Shown in pieces: positions 25,001 to 38,272 of a stretch of DNA of 64,000 nucleotides. The first letter of the stretch is position 1, and every line of letters begins with the position of its first letter. The stretch spans positions 3,791,699 through 3,855,698 of the forward strand of contig JACSVZ010000007.1 of the NCBI GenBank assembly GCA_014706295.1, written 5' to 3'. Source of the stretch: Lycocorax pyrrhopterus obiensis (taxonomy: Eukaryota > Chordata > Aves > Passeriformes > Paradisaeidae). Both the position numbers and the translations under genes were made by a program. The notes below the pieces were generated by a model. The model was given only the letters and a program-made list of their open reading frames with translations. It was not told the DNA's origin and made no database searches.

Positions 25001-28000
25001 AAATGAAGGAACCACCAGTCTTCCAGCAAAGAAGTTCCTGTAACTTCTGTTTGCTTTCACTAATGACAGCCCTCTCAGCAACATCACTGAAGGCTGTACT
25101 GTCATGCTCTCATGTGAGCTTGTATCAAAGATGGACTGCTAGCACAGGTAATGTCTGATCTTTCACCTAAATGTGAATTTAAGTGATGACTGTTTTTTAT
25201 TCTAGGTCATAGCTTAGAGAACCGAGAACAGATAAAAGTCAAACAAGATAAAAGAGACTGCTTGTTTTTTTGCTGACAGAAGAAGTGGCAAACTGGGAGG
25301 ATGTATAGGGTTCAAATAAAAAAAAAATCAACTGGCAACAGTTCCCTGCCAAGGGAGGTGGAGAGAGATAAAAAGGGAGGAGAAGGTGTTTTCTAGATTG
25401 GCTAGCTGAGTTAGAGCAAGCAGCTGTGAGATATAAACACTACAACTTTGTTACAGATTTTTAAGGGGTAAAAACACAGGAGGAGTGAATCATCTGAGGC
25501 CAGGCAAGAGAGAAACAAGTATACACAGATTTGTGTATTTGGGGACAACATTTTGCTCAGATAACATTTTAGAACACTGGAGATTAAAGCATTCCCTTTT
25601 TTAGACTTGAAAGAGCCTCAACACTTTATAATCCAGATAAAGACATACTTCAGAAAAAATAATAAAGTTGAATTCTTTGCTGGGAAACACCATGGAGGCA
25701 GAATAATAATAAAAAAACCCAACAAAATCTTCCTTTTTCAGACACAGATGTACTTCCCCATTTGGACTTCTGAGATAGTTTTAGCTGCAAAAGAACAGTT
25801 GAAACACTGTATTTTACCAAATCCCACTCCTCTGTTAGAGTAACCTCTTCTGGGGTTCCATGAGTTTTCCTTCTGTTATAATATTTCAAACTTCCTAGAA
25901 ATCTTCACTTGTCTTCATTACTTTCTTCCCTACGTTTCCCATCTTCCTTCACCTCTATCTACCCAACTTCTCTTTGGCTTCTATTTCTCTCTACGAATCT
26001 GTCATTCCATGATCTTGTTCACAGTTACTGATGTCCTTTCCTCTCAAATTGCATTTCTACACACATCTCCTGTACACTAACCTTCCCCCCTCAACTTCCT
26101 CCTGCTATTTCAAAGTGCAGCCATCCTTCCTTGAACAAGATTCTTTTTGTTCCTTAAGAGAACAAGGCAAGAAAATGATCATGTAGTATAAGGACCACCT
26201 AAACTTCTGTTCTCACAGGATGAAGGGCCATACTAATAATTTCTAACAGTATGTAGTAAAAGGAAGTCTCTAAATTTGCTCTTTAAGTGAGACTTTTTTA
26301 GTCCTAACCTACAGCACATACATTTGATATTAACAAGAATTTTTTAAATAATTGGTGTGCATGTCTAACTAATACATATGTTTCATTAGTTTTGAGGAGG
26401 GAAAATAAACCAAAAAGAAACTCCACCAAAACCCCAAACACACACACAAAAAAAATCAACCAACTTTAAATAAGTGACGTTCAACATTGAAATTCTCAGG
26501 AACTTAGTGGACACTTAGCAATTGAATCCACAAAGTATTTTTTCTTCGTGTAGAAGGAAACCACCTAGCCCTAAATATTTTCCTTTAATTTACTCAAATA
26601 TACTTGGGGATTCTGTCAGCACCTGGAGGCTGCAGTCTGCCTGGGCACCAGGCAGAACAAAACAACTGGTTTTTTTGGAGACCTAAAGGCTTTCATGTCT
26701 GGCCAATGGTTACATCTATCTAGAGTTTTAGCAAAAATTACAACCACCCTGCCTTCAGAGAACCCCTCTCCTCAGTCCCTCAAGATCATAAGAAGTTGTT
26801 CATTGAAATGACTAGAGGACCTACTGTCAAATAATTTCAACTCATAACCAATAATCCAAGGACTTGTTATTAAATTTATTTTTAAACAAAGATTGTGCTC
26901 TAAGTTGGGAAAGCATAATATCTGTTATGAAGAAAATAAGCTGAAACTTTTTTGTCGAAGGAAGTGGTAGATGCACTCTTGATCATAAAGTTGTCTCCTG
27001 AACTTCTGATATAAGCTGCCTTTTAGTTGCCATCTTCCATAGAGCCCATGCTCAGAAAACCCAAAAGCAACAGGGTAATAAAAAAAATTATCAGCTCCCT
27101 CAGAAAGCAAGGAAGAGCCAGTTTAGAACTTCAGCATTATGAGACCCATAATGTCATACCTCTCAGCAGAAAAAGTGCAGCCAATAGGAAAAAGAAATCT
27201 GGTTAGTCGGTTTCTTTACAAAATAATTTATTACCATGGCAAAGTACTGCATATAACTTTTCTGACATATAAATCTTCCTTTGAAGGTTCAAATGATCCA
27301 TAATTATAGCCTTTTACACAAAGAGGAAAAGTAAATCTCTGAGTGATAAAGTCTTCTGAACCAATCTTTAACACCTCCACTCATGGATACTCATGGATAT
27401 CATTTGTCTGTTTCAAGAGATCGAGGATAACAAAAGAATATGGAACAAATTAACAACCCAAGAGATAACTGAAAAATATCAGTAAAGATTTTTTCAGTTG
27501 GATTAACCTTGTCACCCTCAATTTAAATTTAGAGGTCTTAGAGAGAAAGAGCTGGTCCCATCAGAAGTTAAAGCTAGAGGTAACATCAGGGATAGGATCA
27601 GATGGAGGACTGTGTTTATAGCAAGGCCTTTTGAATCACTACAAAGGCCATGTGCAGTAGACAAGTGATTTAAGACATAATATATAGAGAGAAAAGAAAT
27701 AGGGTTAAGATTTGCTGTTTAAGAGAGCCCAGGCTGTGAGGAGAGCTGAGTTGCTTGGAGGAGGCTCTGGGCAGCTTAGATAGATACTAGAGATAGAACA
27801 CAGTTCATGGTAAAGTCTGGCATTCAGAGGTGTTAAAACCAGATTCAGGCTCAATTCAACTTAGAGTATAAAGCATCTTGATCCCCTGAACTGAAGTAAT
27901 TACTTCATCCTACAGGGATCTTAAAGCAGATTGAACACTAGAACTGATGCAGATTTTTAGGGTTAGGCCTAGGAGTCCGTAAACTTAAAATTAACAGAAA

Positions 28001-29600
28001 TCAAAATGCATTGACAAGAGCGATGCTTACGACTCAATCTCACAGGTTAAGTCAGGACACTAAGAATATATGTAGAATGAGAGCTCAGTTCAAATATAGC
28101 TGAAAATAAATTTTAGAAGTGCCAATAGATTAGGATGAAGACTGGGAATCATGTGGGAATTGGATTACATCCCATGTGGGCAGACGTTCTTAAGTTACTA
28201 GGTTGCATGGTTTAGGGTGGGAATAGAGATAATGTTGTGAAATTCAGTGATTTGTATCACAGTGCTGAAGTGGCCACAGGTCTAGGACAAGACTTAATGC
28301 TGGTGGAGGCTGGGATTAAGGTTGAGATGGGCAGAAATCCCCAAGCTTGGCTAAGAAAAAACAGAGAGCTTTCTAATAGATTTAAGACACATACAAGGTT
28401 GTAAATTGGTAAAACGATAGTTTAATAGAGATTTGAAAGTTCCACAAGGACGAAATACTTTGGTGGAAGGCATCACAGCATGATACATCTCATTAGTCAG
28501 GGAAAAAGATCAGTAAAAATTCCACCAAATTATGTGAGCACCTAAAAAAAAGGAAGAAAACCAGCATTACTACCTCCCTTTAACAGCACTCATTCTGCAG
28601 GTGGCCCGTTTCCCCAAGACAACACTTTGTAGGTGGAGAGTAAATACAGAAGTCATAACAGCACTGTACAAGTTACGACATAGAGCTCAGTAGGAGTATT
28701 GTAATTAAATCCCAAGTCTTGATTTCTGCGTTCTCATGTCCCAGTCAGAGCCTAAAAGCACTAAGTCCTGCAAAGGACTGTTTTCATCTTTTCAAGAAAT
28801 ATTTATATTAAAATAAATATGGAAAAGTAAATAGCTTTTTAAAATGTAGCTTAAAATAATGAGGCCATATTCTCTCTCTGTCTAGATTAGGGGACTGGAG
28901 ATAATACCAGGAAAATTGGTAAAAAGAAGGATTACAGGCAAAATTATCTGTTCATTTTAAGGTTTTTTTGGTTTGACTTTATCTCAGAGAAGTAAAACCA
29001 ATATGCATCATAATAAATTGCTCTTGAAAGAAGTTTTGGGTTCTTCCCAATACCTTTATTCACTGTTTCTGTGTTTAAAACTCAGTTTCATATGCAGATA
29101 AGCAAATGTCATTGTATAAATTCTGTTCAAAACTAAAACACAAACTTGACTTTTTATTTAAGTCAACCTTAACTAAAAGGAAGCAGGCAGAAGTAATGCC
29201 CAGTTAAAAAAAATAAAGTTATTTTTATTCAAATGCCTTAACATGCAAAAAAGATTTCATTAGTGTTTCAATTTTTCATGTTCATTGTGTCATTTAGAAA
29301 TGGTTTATTGAGTAATGTTACTGTTTAGAACTTTTAAAAGCATGGTTCTTGATTTGACAAGCTTGAGAAAAAGCACCAAAGAAAAGACTCACACTATCTG
29401 AGGTTTAGTAAGCCTGTATAATCAGCACAATGAATTATTTTAAAGAAAGGAGGAATTAAAATAACATGAAGTTTCCCACAAGCAGGGTAGGATATTTTTT
29501 CCATTTAAAGACCCAGTCCAAAAGTAAGGCATTTTAAATTTGTCATAGATCAGTAGTCAGGTACTGAGTGTTTACTTCATCTGTGTGATAGTATAAACAG
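22001..29600. other. Unique noncoding DNA, nothing recognised
   Basis: About 7.6 kb of AT-rich, single-copy-looking sequence. No ORF longer than 80 codons is present, and none has a recognisable motif. A homopyrimidine-rich tract lies around 25880-26110. The segment 23040-23240 is dense in TAAT/TTAA cores and is flagged separately as a possible regulatory element. No transposon remnant was recognised, although very old ones would be missed by eye. Confidence 0.55.
23040..23240. promoter_or_regulatory. Candidate conserved noncoding element (speculative)
   Basis: The segment contains many homeodomain-like cores (ttaattgtg, tttaatac, gctaatttta, caattaag, cttaataac) around a GC-containing core 'ttgcggtcagtgggc'. 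It lacks microsatellites. It is proposed only from composition; neutral AT-rich DNA is the main alternative. Confidence 0.13.
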
Positions 29601-32600
29601 CTACATGTTCTGCTTCTCCTGTGCAGGCAGCCATTCCCTGTGAAACCATTTTGTTTCCCCACGCCACACAGTTAGCTGAAGAATGTCTGTTGCATCAGCT
29701 GTGTGCAGCAATCATACCAGGTCCCAGCACTAAGCCAGTCTGGTTTCTGATGAATTGGTTTTTGTCCAAGAAATCCACTGTCTTAGAGCTTTGTCCCCCA
29801 CATCACTCTTTCTCCACCTACATAGCATTTAGTCAACTGGTGAATCACCAGATCTCATTAGTATGGTTGGCAGCATCTCCCAGGCACGGCACAGCTGTAA
29901 ATGGCTGCTCAGGCCACACGGTGTGTGAAAGAGTTCAGACATTTACTTCCTACTAATGCCTTTGGGGCCAGGTTGTGAGCCATAGGGACCAGCACATGCC
30001 TATCAAAAACAGTGCAGTGAGTGTGAACCTGCAACCACTCCAGCAGCAGCAGACACAGAACATCCCAGACAGCACTTTTAGGAAGAAACAGCCAAGAGGC
30101 TTCTCTTTGTTCTAGGCATCTCCTTAGGAGACTGGTGGAAAACCCAACAGAGCTGAAGATAACATTTCCCCTCAAATACTCCTATAATGAAAGGGGCAGC
30201 TGGGGTGGAGGAAAGAGTAAGGGAAGGAAATGCAGAGAAAGTACCATTTTAGGAAGTTTTTTACTAGGTTCTGATGGGAAGAAAGAAACAACGAAAAAGA
30301 GAGTTAAAGATATCAAACTGACATCTCAGCCTTCTTAAAAATAAGTAGAAACACCACGCTCCTTCTGCCAAGAAGTTTCCCGGGGAAGCCAGGCAGTCTT
30401 GGTTTGCAGTGCTCATGACAGAGCCTGGGCAGTTCAGGCACTACTGCGTTAACATCTGGCTAATGGACAGTCTGTGCAGCGCAAGGCAAGCTGACTGCCA
30501 TGGCTCATTGATATTCATTGCCTGCAATCGGTATAGGACACCATTCCTGGTCAAAAGTTAAGTCATAGAAGACGTCTGATTTCTCCTCTTTCTCTCCTTT
30601 CTCAGTTGATTGTAGCCTTCTACAAGTAGCAGTTCAGAGGAGTGTTATTTGAGGACATGAAACATCATAGTCTGCAGCTACTCAACAAACACTAGACACC
30701 CCAAAAACTTTTGAACAACCTGCCACTTTTAAGCTGTGCTAGAAATAAACATTTGAGCTTTGGTGCTTTAAGAAAGGTACCTGTACGCCTATGGTGAAAC
30801 ATTGTTACTGCTAGAGCTGATTAAAGCGGAACAAACAAGGTGTGAGAGGTCAATAACTACACAAGTTCTCCAAGACTGACTCATTTACACAGAGGGGTTT
30901 TTTGCTGTTCTGCAGTCAGTGCGGAAAACTGGGGAGTAGTTATGACTGTACACTATGCACACAGCTGCAAGAAAAAATTATTCTTTATTTGCCATTTTTT
31001 ACCTTCTTTACAAATGCAACAACAGGACGATTTAGATAGTAAGTGTAGGGTGTGGGTTTGTGACAATCAGGCTTAAGCCATCTTGGCAATTACCTTGCTT
31101 CAAAGACAAATTTCTGTATGCTTTAATTCAAAGGTAGACAGAGTTTGTGTCTCACCATTTCTCTCTTTTGACAGAGGTAGATCCAACTGACATGATCCAG
31201 TCCTAGACTCTGGCTCACTAGCAAGTCCATGAACCACCCAAATTACCACTGTGCAGTCCTGTCCCTAAGTACAGGGACTTGTTTCTGCATTGGATTGGAT
31301 TTCGTTCTGATTGACTATAAGAAATAACTGTTTAATACTTGACTAACATCTCAGATAAGACACTGAACATCTCCAGAGCATTCCTTCAAGTAACAAATTG
31401 TTTGGCTGTTTATATTCTATGCTTTTGTCTTAATTTTCTAAGTGGGAGCCCCAGATTTGTAGGTCCTACAACCCAAGTAAATTCTCATTGCCACAACTGC
31501 AATGTTTATAATGTGCAATTATCCTCGTATCTTGGATCAATGGAAATGTCATGTATTGGCACCAAGTAGCACAGAAAACATATCAAATCTGAAAAGACAT
31601 TGTAAGCCGTCTGACCTCTTCTTTCGCAGTGCCAAACATCTCTCCTGTTACGCTGCCTCTGAAGGAAGCTTTGCTGGAGAAGCCACTTCACACCTGCAGA
31701 AATATCTTTCTTGAATGATGGGGTGGGTAAAAGCATAAAATATTTTTATTGCTCAAGTTTCCTCATAGAACCAGCGTCTGGCTGCAGGGCACTTCCACCT
31801 ACAGATCGACATAAAAAAGATCCTGCTGTATATAAGCTGTCCTCCCCCACTGGGCAGGGGTAATGGGAGAAGGGAATTCTTTAGTTACTACTCTGCCTAA
31901 CTGGAAGACAGACATTCCCGTAAAACTGTGTGTGGGAGCATTTCACAGTGAAACCAAAACACTGTTAAAAGTAAATTCAGTGAACTACTTCTCATGCAGT
32001 GCAGCTGCTACATGGAGAGATGAGGATATTTTATTATACATACACAAACTGCCAGACACCAGCTCCACTGCAGTGCCAGAGAGATAGCTCTCCTTTTTTT
32101 GTGCACGGGATGCTGTTATTAAGGTTGTTGACCAAGGCACACCTTCACAGGTCAGTCCCAACCTGCCCCTTATCAACCTGAGGAGCCAAGAGCAATATGT
32201 TGTTTCTGATTGCAACTGTTTTAGTCCAATTAAATTCGTGTTTGGAGACTACACAATCAGCAGCATAAACTGATGTGGCACTCTTGACTTTCTAATTATA
32301 CCAGATTTATGCTGCTAAGACAATGAACATGGGCCAGCCTTACAGCATGGCCATGAACTCATGTGACAAATCTTTTCATTTCATGAAAAAATCTCGTTTC
32401 ATGAGAAAAATTCATTGCACCTCGCTGCTTCATGCAGCATTACTCCAAGGACATAGTGATGTGAAAAAAAAGTCATACTGCAGCCATGAGGCACCACATT
32501 TTAAACAGAACAATCCTGTTGTGATGGTCAGGTACCTGAGTGACACAGAGTAACATGGATTGTTTTGTTTTGCAAGATTTAACCTCAATATGGCAGAATA

Positions 32601-35600
32601 AGAAAGGTTTATTCTCTGTCTTAGACCAAATTGACAACATTGAAATACTTTATGTTTAATATAATTGATTTTCCACCCACCAAGAGAATAGTTAAACACT
32701 AAGAATCAATGCCAATCTCTAAACTCCTACTTTTTGGATCACATTTGACTGTTCTGTAACAAGTTATATTGAAAAGTGTCAAAGTAAAGGGAAGAAGGTA
32801 GCCAAGGGTATAATGCAGTCAGGACAATCACACCCTTCATAATAAACAGAATATCAAAATATTAATGACAACATAATTCTGCTTGGCAATAAAACTGTGT
32901 TGGCTCTTTAGGAGACTGGTACCCTAGTGTTGGCCTGTATTCCTGTTTCATACCAAAGGGAAACAAAAACTTACAGCATTGCAATTCTGTGAATGTAAGG
33001 GGAGTAGAATTAAAGCTTCATACTTGGCCTGAGCAAGACCAACTACTGTTTATCTGGAATTTCTGGAATTGGTAGCCCAGAAAAACATACTCTTCCATTA
33101 ACCACCAAGGTAACTTCCTGTCTCAAACATTTGCATCTTAGATTTCTCTGTCCTTAGACATAAAGATTATTATTTGAAAAAAATATATAAAGAAATGTTG
33201 ACTTTTTAAACTCTAGTACCATTACCAACTTGTATTCTTAGGGCAATCTAAGAGAATGACAACAATAGTCAGGTATTATTTACAAGGGATGCCCATTTTT
33301 GGAAGGCCACTGCACAAGTTACATTTAAGATGCTGTTAAAAATTTAAAAATACTAAAGAAACAAAAAATAGGTATTAGATGTTAACATTATCATGATCCT
33401 TTAGAAATATTAGTTCACTCACAACATGATGAGCTTTTTATAAGAAAATGCTACATACTCTATGTCCACGCCACAGTTTCATCAAGACAAACCAAGAGAA
33501 GCTTCAGCTTCTACTATTTTACAGTTATGCATCTTTATTTCTGCATGGAAATACTAACTGTTTTCATAAAGAATGCTAAAGCTGTCATCACACCCTGGAC
33601 ACATAAACCAAGTAGTATGCCTGGAGCCAGCACAACCAGTTAGGAAAAGTCATTTCTCATTATTATCAGCATTGGACAAAGATACTTTTAATTTATATCA
33701 AATGTTTGAGTGTTCTTTATTAATTCATAGATGGGCCCGCTACTTGACCTACTGATTGCTCTTTGTTGACCTGTGTATTAACTAAACATAAGGAGTTTTT
33801 GTCTTGCAGAAAACAACCCAAATTCTGAATTGACACGGAGATAAAGAAGAACTTCAGGGCTGTAGACATCCTGCACTTCTAGTTGATGCCATAGTGAAAC
33901 TTGTGCCATCAGCTCCAGCACTGAGCACTTCTATCTGAAAGGTGTCACCACTGAGAGCAAGATGGTCGGAGCTATCACTTTCTCCATGCCAAGCCCACCA
34001 AAGCCAGATCTCTCCACTGTGCTAGTGGAAACTACAAACAAAAGCACTCTTTGAGCCTGAGAGCAGTACTCCCATTAATCTTTACAGGGAACTAGGTCAA
34101 AGAAGCCCCAAGGCCTCTCTGAACTACATAAGCAAGCAGAGGCCTATAAAGGGATATTTCTGCAGCTGAGAAGGCCTTGTGCAAAAGAACAGCCAATAGT
34201 CTTTTCCAGACACACCCATGCACTGGATAACAGGAGAAATGGCAATGTCCTAGCTGCTCCTTAGTTCCAGAAACATCCTGTTGGCTTGCTAGGCTAGCTG
34301 GTGGTGGGGGCAGGGCGGGAAGTCTATACAAAAGAAATCCCAGTGGATGCCAGAGAGCCCCAGGCTACCCTTTGACACCAGCTGTAGCAATAGCCGAGGA
34401 CTTTATCCACTAGGGACTGAAAGGAGACCAAACTAATCTAGGAACAGTTACAGTCTAATTACAGTTTGTTTGGAATATACTACATCAAAATTTTAACAGC
34501 AGCTTGCAGTTAAAAGGCTGTCTAACCGCTGTCAAAGTCATGGGGCAGCCAGTAATCTCTGTGTTTTCTTACAGCAAGTTATAACACACTAGGAATTTTA
34601 TCAAACAGTTTAACAGAGAGATAGAAGACAAAATTTATTTTAGACATGATGTAGAATGCACTCGCTCGAATACTGCTAATGGTAAGAGTGCAAATATACA
34701 CAAAAACCTCTAAGAAGGAACATGAAATACAGCTTGACACAAAGGAAGAAACAGTTTTCTTAGACTTCAGCATCTTGAAGGGCTTCAGCCTAAACAAATG
34801 TTGTAAGGAAATAAGACTGCAACTTGGGTATCAGACTATATGTATGGCATGATACAGAGGTGCTCAAATACCTGACTATATTCTCTAGGAACACTGCCTC
34901 CTACACACCAGAAAGTTGTATCAATAAACAAATCATTTTAAGCCTTATTTTTTTTTTAAATTAGCCCCATGAAGCACACCTTTCCCACACTCATGAATAG
35001 AAAACTACCATAGGAATCTGTCTCTCATTATTTTGGAAAACACAAAATCGCAGATCACAGATGAAGATGTAGCAATGACAAAGCTTGTGGCAGGTTTGTA
35101 CCCAGATCTATCCAGTCTCTCTTTTACAACACACAATTGTGCGATACAATTCACATCCCTCTGCTGCTGCGTCTTCCCAGGAGTTTTAGGCAGCACAAGT
35201 GCTTTCTCTGCCAGGCCTGTACCAATATGCTTCCTCTGAGCAACCCTGATGGGTCTCTCCAAAGACACCCAAGAGAAGTTAGGTAAGAAAATTTCCCCCA
35301 CATATTTCTACTTGCCAGTGCTGGAAAAACAAGAGGGCAGTAATCCGAACTCAAACAGGTACAGGGACCTCCCTATGCCTTCTTACATTGTTATTAATAC
35401 TCAAATTCTGGATCAATTTGGAAACTAGGCACAGAGAGAAATCAGGCAGTAGGAATAATCACAAATAAAGAACCTTGGACATTCTGAAAACTTTACATAT
35501 TTTTTAAAATTAATTTCAGCTGCATTTTGAATGTGTAGGAAACAGACAGTGAGGAAACTCTCCTCAGTCTCCCTTCCCTCCAGTTTAATACATCCCTTTT

Positions 35601-35863
35601 TCTGTCATATTTATCTTTTGGAACACTTTCCCCCTGTTATCCCAGCCCATCCCAAGATACTGTGGCATTATCCTAATTTGCAGCAGTTTTATTTTCTTAC
35701 CTAGCTTTTAGTGGCAGCTGTATCTGAATTTTGGTTTTTTTCATGTTAATCATTTTAAAGAAGACATTTTTTCCTGTTCTTCATATGAATGGGGCCTAGC
35801 ACAGGAGACCCTGGTCTTGGACAATCTCTGCGCTCTACTAGAAAGCACAATTTAAATGAGTTG
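29601..35863. other. Unique noncoding DNA with moderately GC-richer patches
   Basis: GC rises modestly at about 29620-30160 and 33830-34370, so ORFs appear on both strands (for example 29621-29956 plus and 29909-30175 minus). None matches a domain I know. A pyrimidine tract ending tttctcag at about 30605 resembles a splice acceptor, but no matching coding frame follows. No transposon ends were recognised. Confidence 0.5.
30400..30560. promoter_or_regulatory. Candidate conserved noncoding element (speculative)
   Basis: This is a balanced-GC, repeat-free segment with E-box-like, TAAT-like and POU/octamer-like strings (gttaacatctggctaatgg; tgatattcat). It stands out from the AT-rich neighbours without any transposon signature. 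Function is inferred from composition only. Confidence 0.13.
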
Positions 35864-36936
35864 AATTGGATGAGGGGAGAGCAGTGGATATTGTCCCGTT
35901 GGACTTCAGGAAAGCTTTCCACACTCTCTCACAACATCCTCATAGGCAAACTTGGGGAGTGTGGACTGGACGAGCAGACATTTCAGTGGATTGAGAAATG
36001 GCTGAACAGCAGATCCCAGAGGGTTGTGATCAGTGGCACAGGGTCTACTTGGAGGCCTGTCACTGGTGGTGTCCCCAGGGTTCAATACTGGTCCCAGTAT
36101 CGTTTAACTTACTCATCAATGACGTGGGCAAAGGGGCAGATGGCCCCTCAGCAAGTTTGCTGATGACACAAAGACGGGAGAAGTGGCCAGTACCCCAGAG
36201 TGCTGTGCATCCCTTCAGAGGGACCTTGACCTCGTGCACCAGTACAGGCTAAAGACTGACCTGCAGGAAAGCAGCTCTGTGGAAAAGGACCTGGGGGTCC
36301 TGGTGGACAGCAAAGGGTCCACGAGTGTGCCCTGTGGGCAAGAAGGCCAATGGTATCCTGTGGTGCATTAGGGAGAGCATTGCCAGCAGGTCAAGGTTTG
36401 TGACCCTGCCCCTCTGCTCAGCCCTAGTGAAGCACATCTGTGTCCAGCCCTGGGCTCCTCAGGACAAAGAGAGATGAGGAGCTCCTGGAGTGGGTCCAGT
36501 AGAGGGTAACAAAGATGATAAAGGGACTGGAGCATCTCTTATGAGGATGGACTGAGGGAGCTGGGGCTGTTCAGCCTCCAGAAGAGAGGTCTGAGAGGGG
36601 ACCCTGTCAAGGTCTGTCAGTATTTGAAGGGAGGTGTCAGAGGATGGAGCCGGGCTCTGCTCGGTGATGTCAAACAATAGGACACGAAGCAATGGGCAGA
36701 AACTGATGCACAGAAAGTTTCACCAGAACATGAGGAAAAACTTCTTTCCTGTGCAGGTGGCCACGCACTGGAACAGATTGTCCAGAGACGGTGTGGAGTC
36801 TCCCTGACTGGAGATATTCAAGAATCATCTGGACACAATCCTGTGCAATGTGCTCTGGAATGACCCTGCTTGAGCAGGGAGGCTGGACAAAACCTACTGT
36901 GATGCCTTCCAACCTGACCTATTCTGTGATTCTGTG
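35864..36936 (+). mobile_element. CR1 LINE, 5'-truncated copy, about 1.07 kb
   Basis: This is a CR1 non-LTR retrotransposon fragment covering the last part of ORF2 (reverse transcriptase) and the whole 3' UTR. It begins within 'ggatgaggggagagcagtgg' and ends with two perfect terminal octamers attctgtg (36921-36936), preceded by 'gatgccttccaacctgacct'. The coding part is broken by frameshifts and stops, so the copy is dead. Typical 3'-UTR phrases are visible, such as 'ctggggctgttcagcctccagaagaga' and 'aaacttctttcctgtgcaggtggccacgcactggaacag'. Truncation at the 5' end is the norm for CR1. Confidence 0.95.
35918..36185 (+). pseudogene. CR1 reverse-transcriptase remnant
   Basis: Translation gives CR1 RT palm and thumb-side sequence in three frames. 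The first frame (ORF 35789-36163) reads SHNILIGKLGECGLDEQT, then WIEKWLNSRSQRVVISGT and STWRPVTGGVP. A shift into a second frame gives GSILVPVSFNLLINDVGKG (family consensus GSILGPVLFN). The third frame holds FADDTK from 36156, the RT catalytic box. Two frameshifts and missing upstream ORF2 make it non-functional. It is a remnant of the LINE, not a host gene. Confidence 0.93.
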
Positions 36937-38260
36937 AAATTAATGGGAAAACTTCCTGATGGAATAATAGGTCAGTACAGTAAAATGACCGGGCCATGCA
37001 GAAGTGTATATGGTGGGAAATTGAGATTTTTTTTATACAAGAGGTGGGATGAGGGAACAGAGGAAAAACACATTTATGAAGTTTGGATAGGCAATTTCTA
37101 GAAGTACAATTTGTAGGCTACCTACTGAGAAGAAAGTGAGATGTTCCAAAAGAACAGAGGTAGGTAAGGGTAAAACAAAATGAACATTTGATCAAATTTA
37201 TAGGAATTATGCGGTCAGAAAACTCCCTAGGCACTGAAGATGTCAGGACTTAGCCCATTAGTAGTACCAGTCATATGTAGACATAGGAACGAGTTACCAC
37301 AGTACTTCTGGGGGTTCATTTTTAGGTATAACTTGAGTGGTAACTTCAAACATATGGCAATGTGGCATGCCACAGTAAGTTCCTATGTGCCTATAAAGTA
37401 TAAATAATGAGAGCAAGGACTTACATCACATGTTATAGATAGTAGCAAATAAAAGAAGTGCATTATAAGAAGATTCATGAGCCATGAAGTCAGGAAGGAC
37501 TAGCATTCTACAATATTCTACAACCTGAGAAACATATACTTCAGCTATGCTAAACAAACAGAGCAAAGGATTACTCACTCTGGTATTTTAGCTGCTTCAG
37601 TTCCCACTTTTTTAGCTTCATATCTGCATGTACATGCCATGCAAGTCTCCAGATATCAAGAAGTCCAACTTTTTCAAGAAACAAAGCCGCACAAGCAAAA
37701 CAGTACTGCTGCAATTCCTCATTTACACACCATCATGAAAAAGAAGGGGAGAATCACATCTGTTTAAGACTGAACTCTGAGTTCAAAAAAAGCAAGGAAA
37801 AGGAAAAAAGTGTTGCTCGTGCCCACATGTTCTGTAATCTGATCAGGAGGTAAATTGGTTACAGGTGTCACTCATCTGAGACCTTACCCAAAGGAACATG
37901 ATGGGCTTCATAGATGCCTCTTTTTCTTGCATTTGGACTGGCCTGAGTACCTGTTTCATCTTCTTGCTGTTGAAAGCACACAGTTCAGCTATTGTCATTT
38001 TCTTTTCTAAAGATGACATGAAGAAAAAGGTTGAAGTTTAAAATTAGGTGTACGAGACTTTTAAATTACATTGCACTGAAAATTAAAAAAGAAAATAGCA
38101 CGTGCTTACAGATATGTCAAAGTTCAGAAAAAGAGGTGTTTTTGGTTGGGCTGTATCTAGGGGTTTGGGTTTTTTTATTTTTCTTTTTTAACATTAAAAG
38201 CTTTATCTGTGACTACTGACAAAATTCTCTGATTTCACCCAGTAAACACACTCAGAACCT

Positions 38261-38272
38261 CCCCCCCCCCCC
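38261..38272. repeat. 12-base poly-C homopolymer
   Basis: An uninterrupted run of 12 C follows 'ctcagaacct'. Such G/C homopolymers are length-unstable and error-prone in sequencing, so the exact count may not be reliable. On the minus strand it is a G12 run. Confidence 0.95.
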
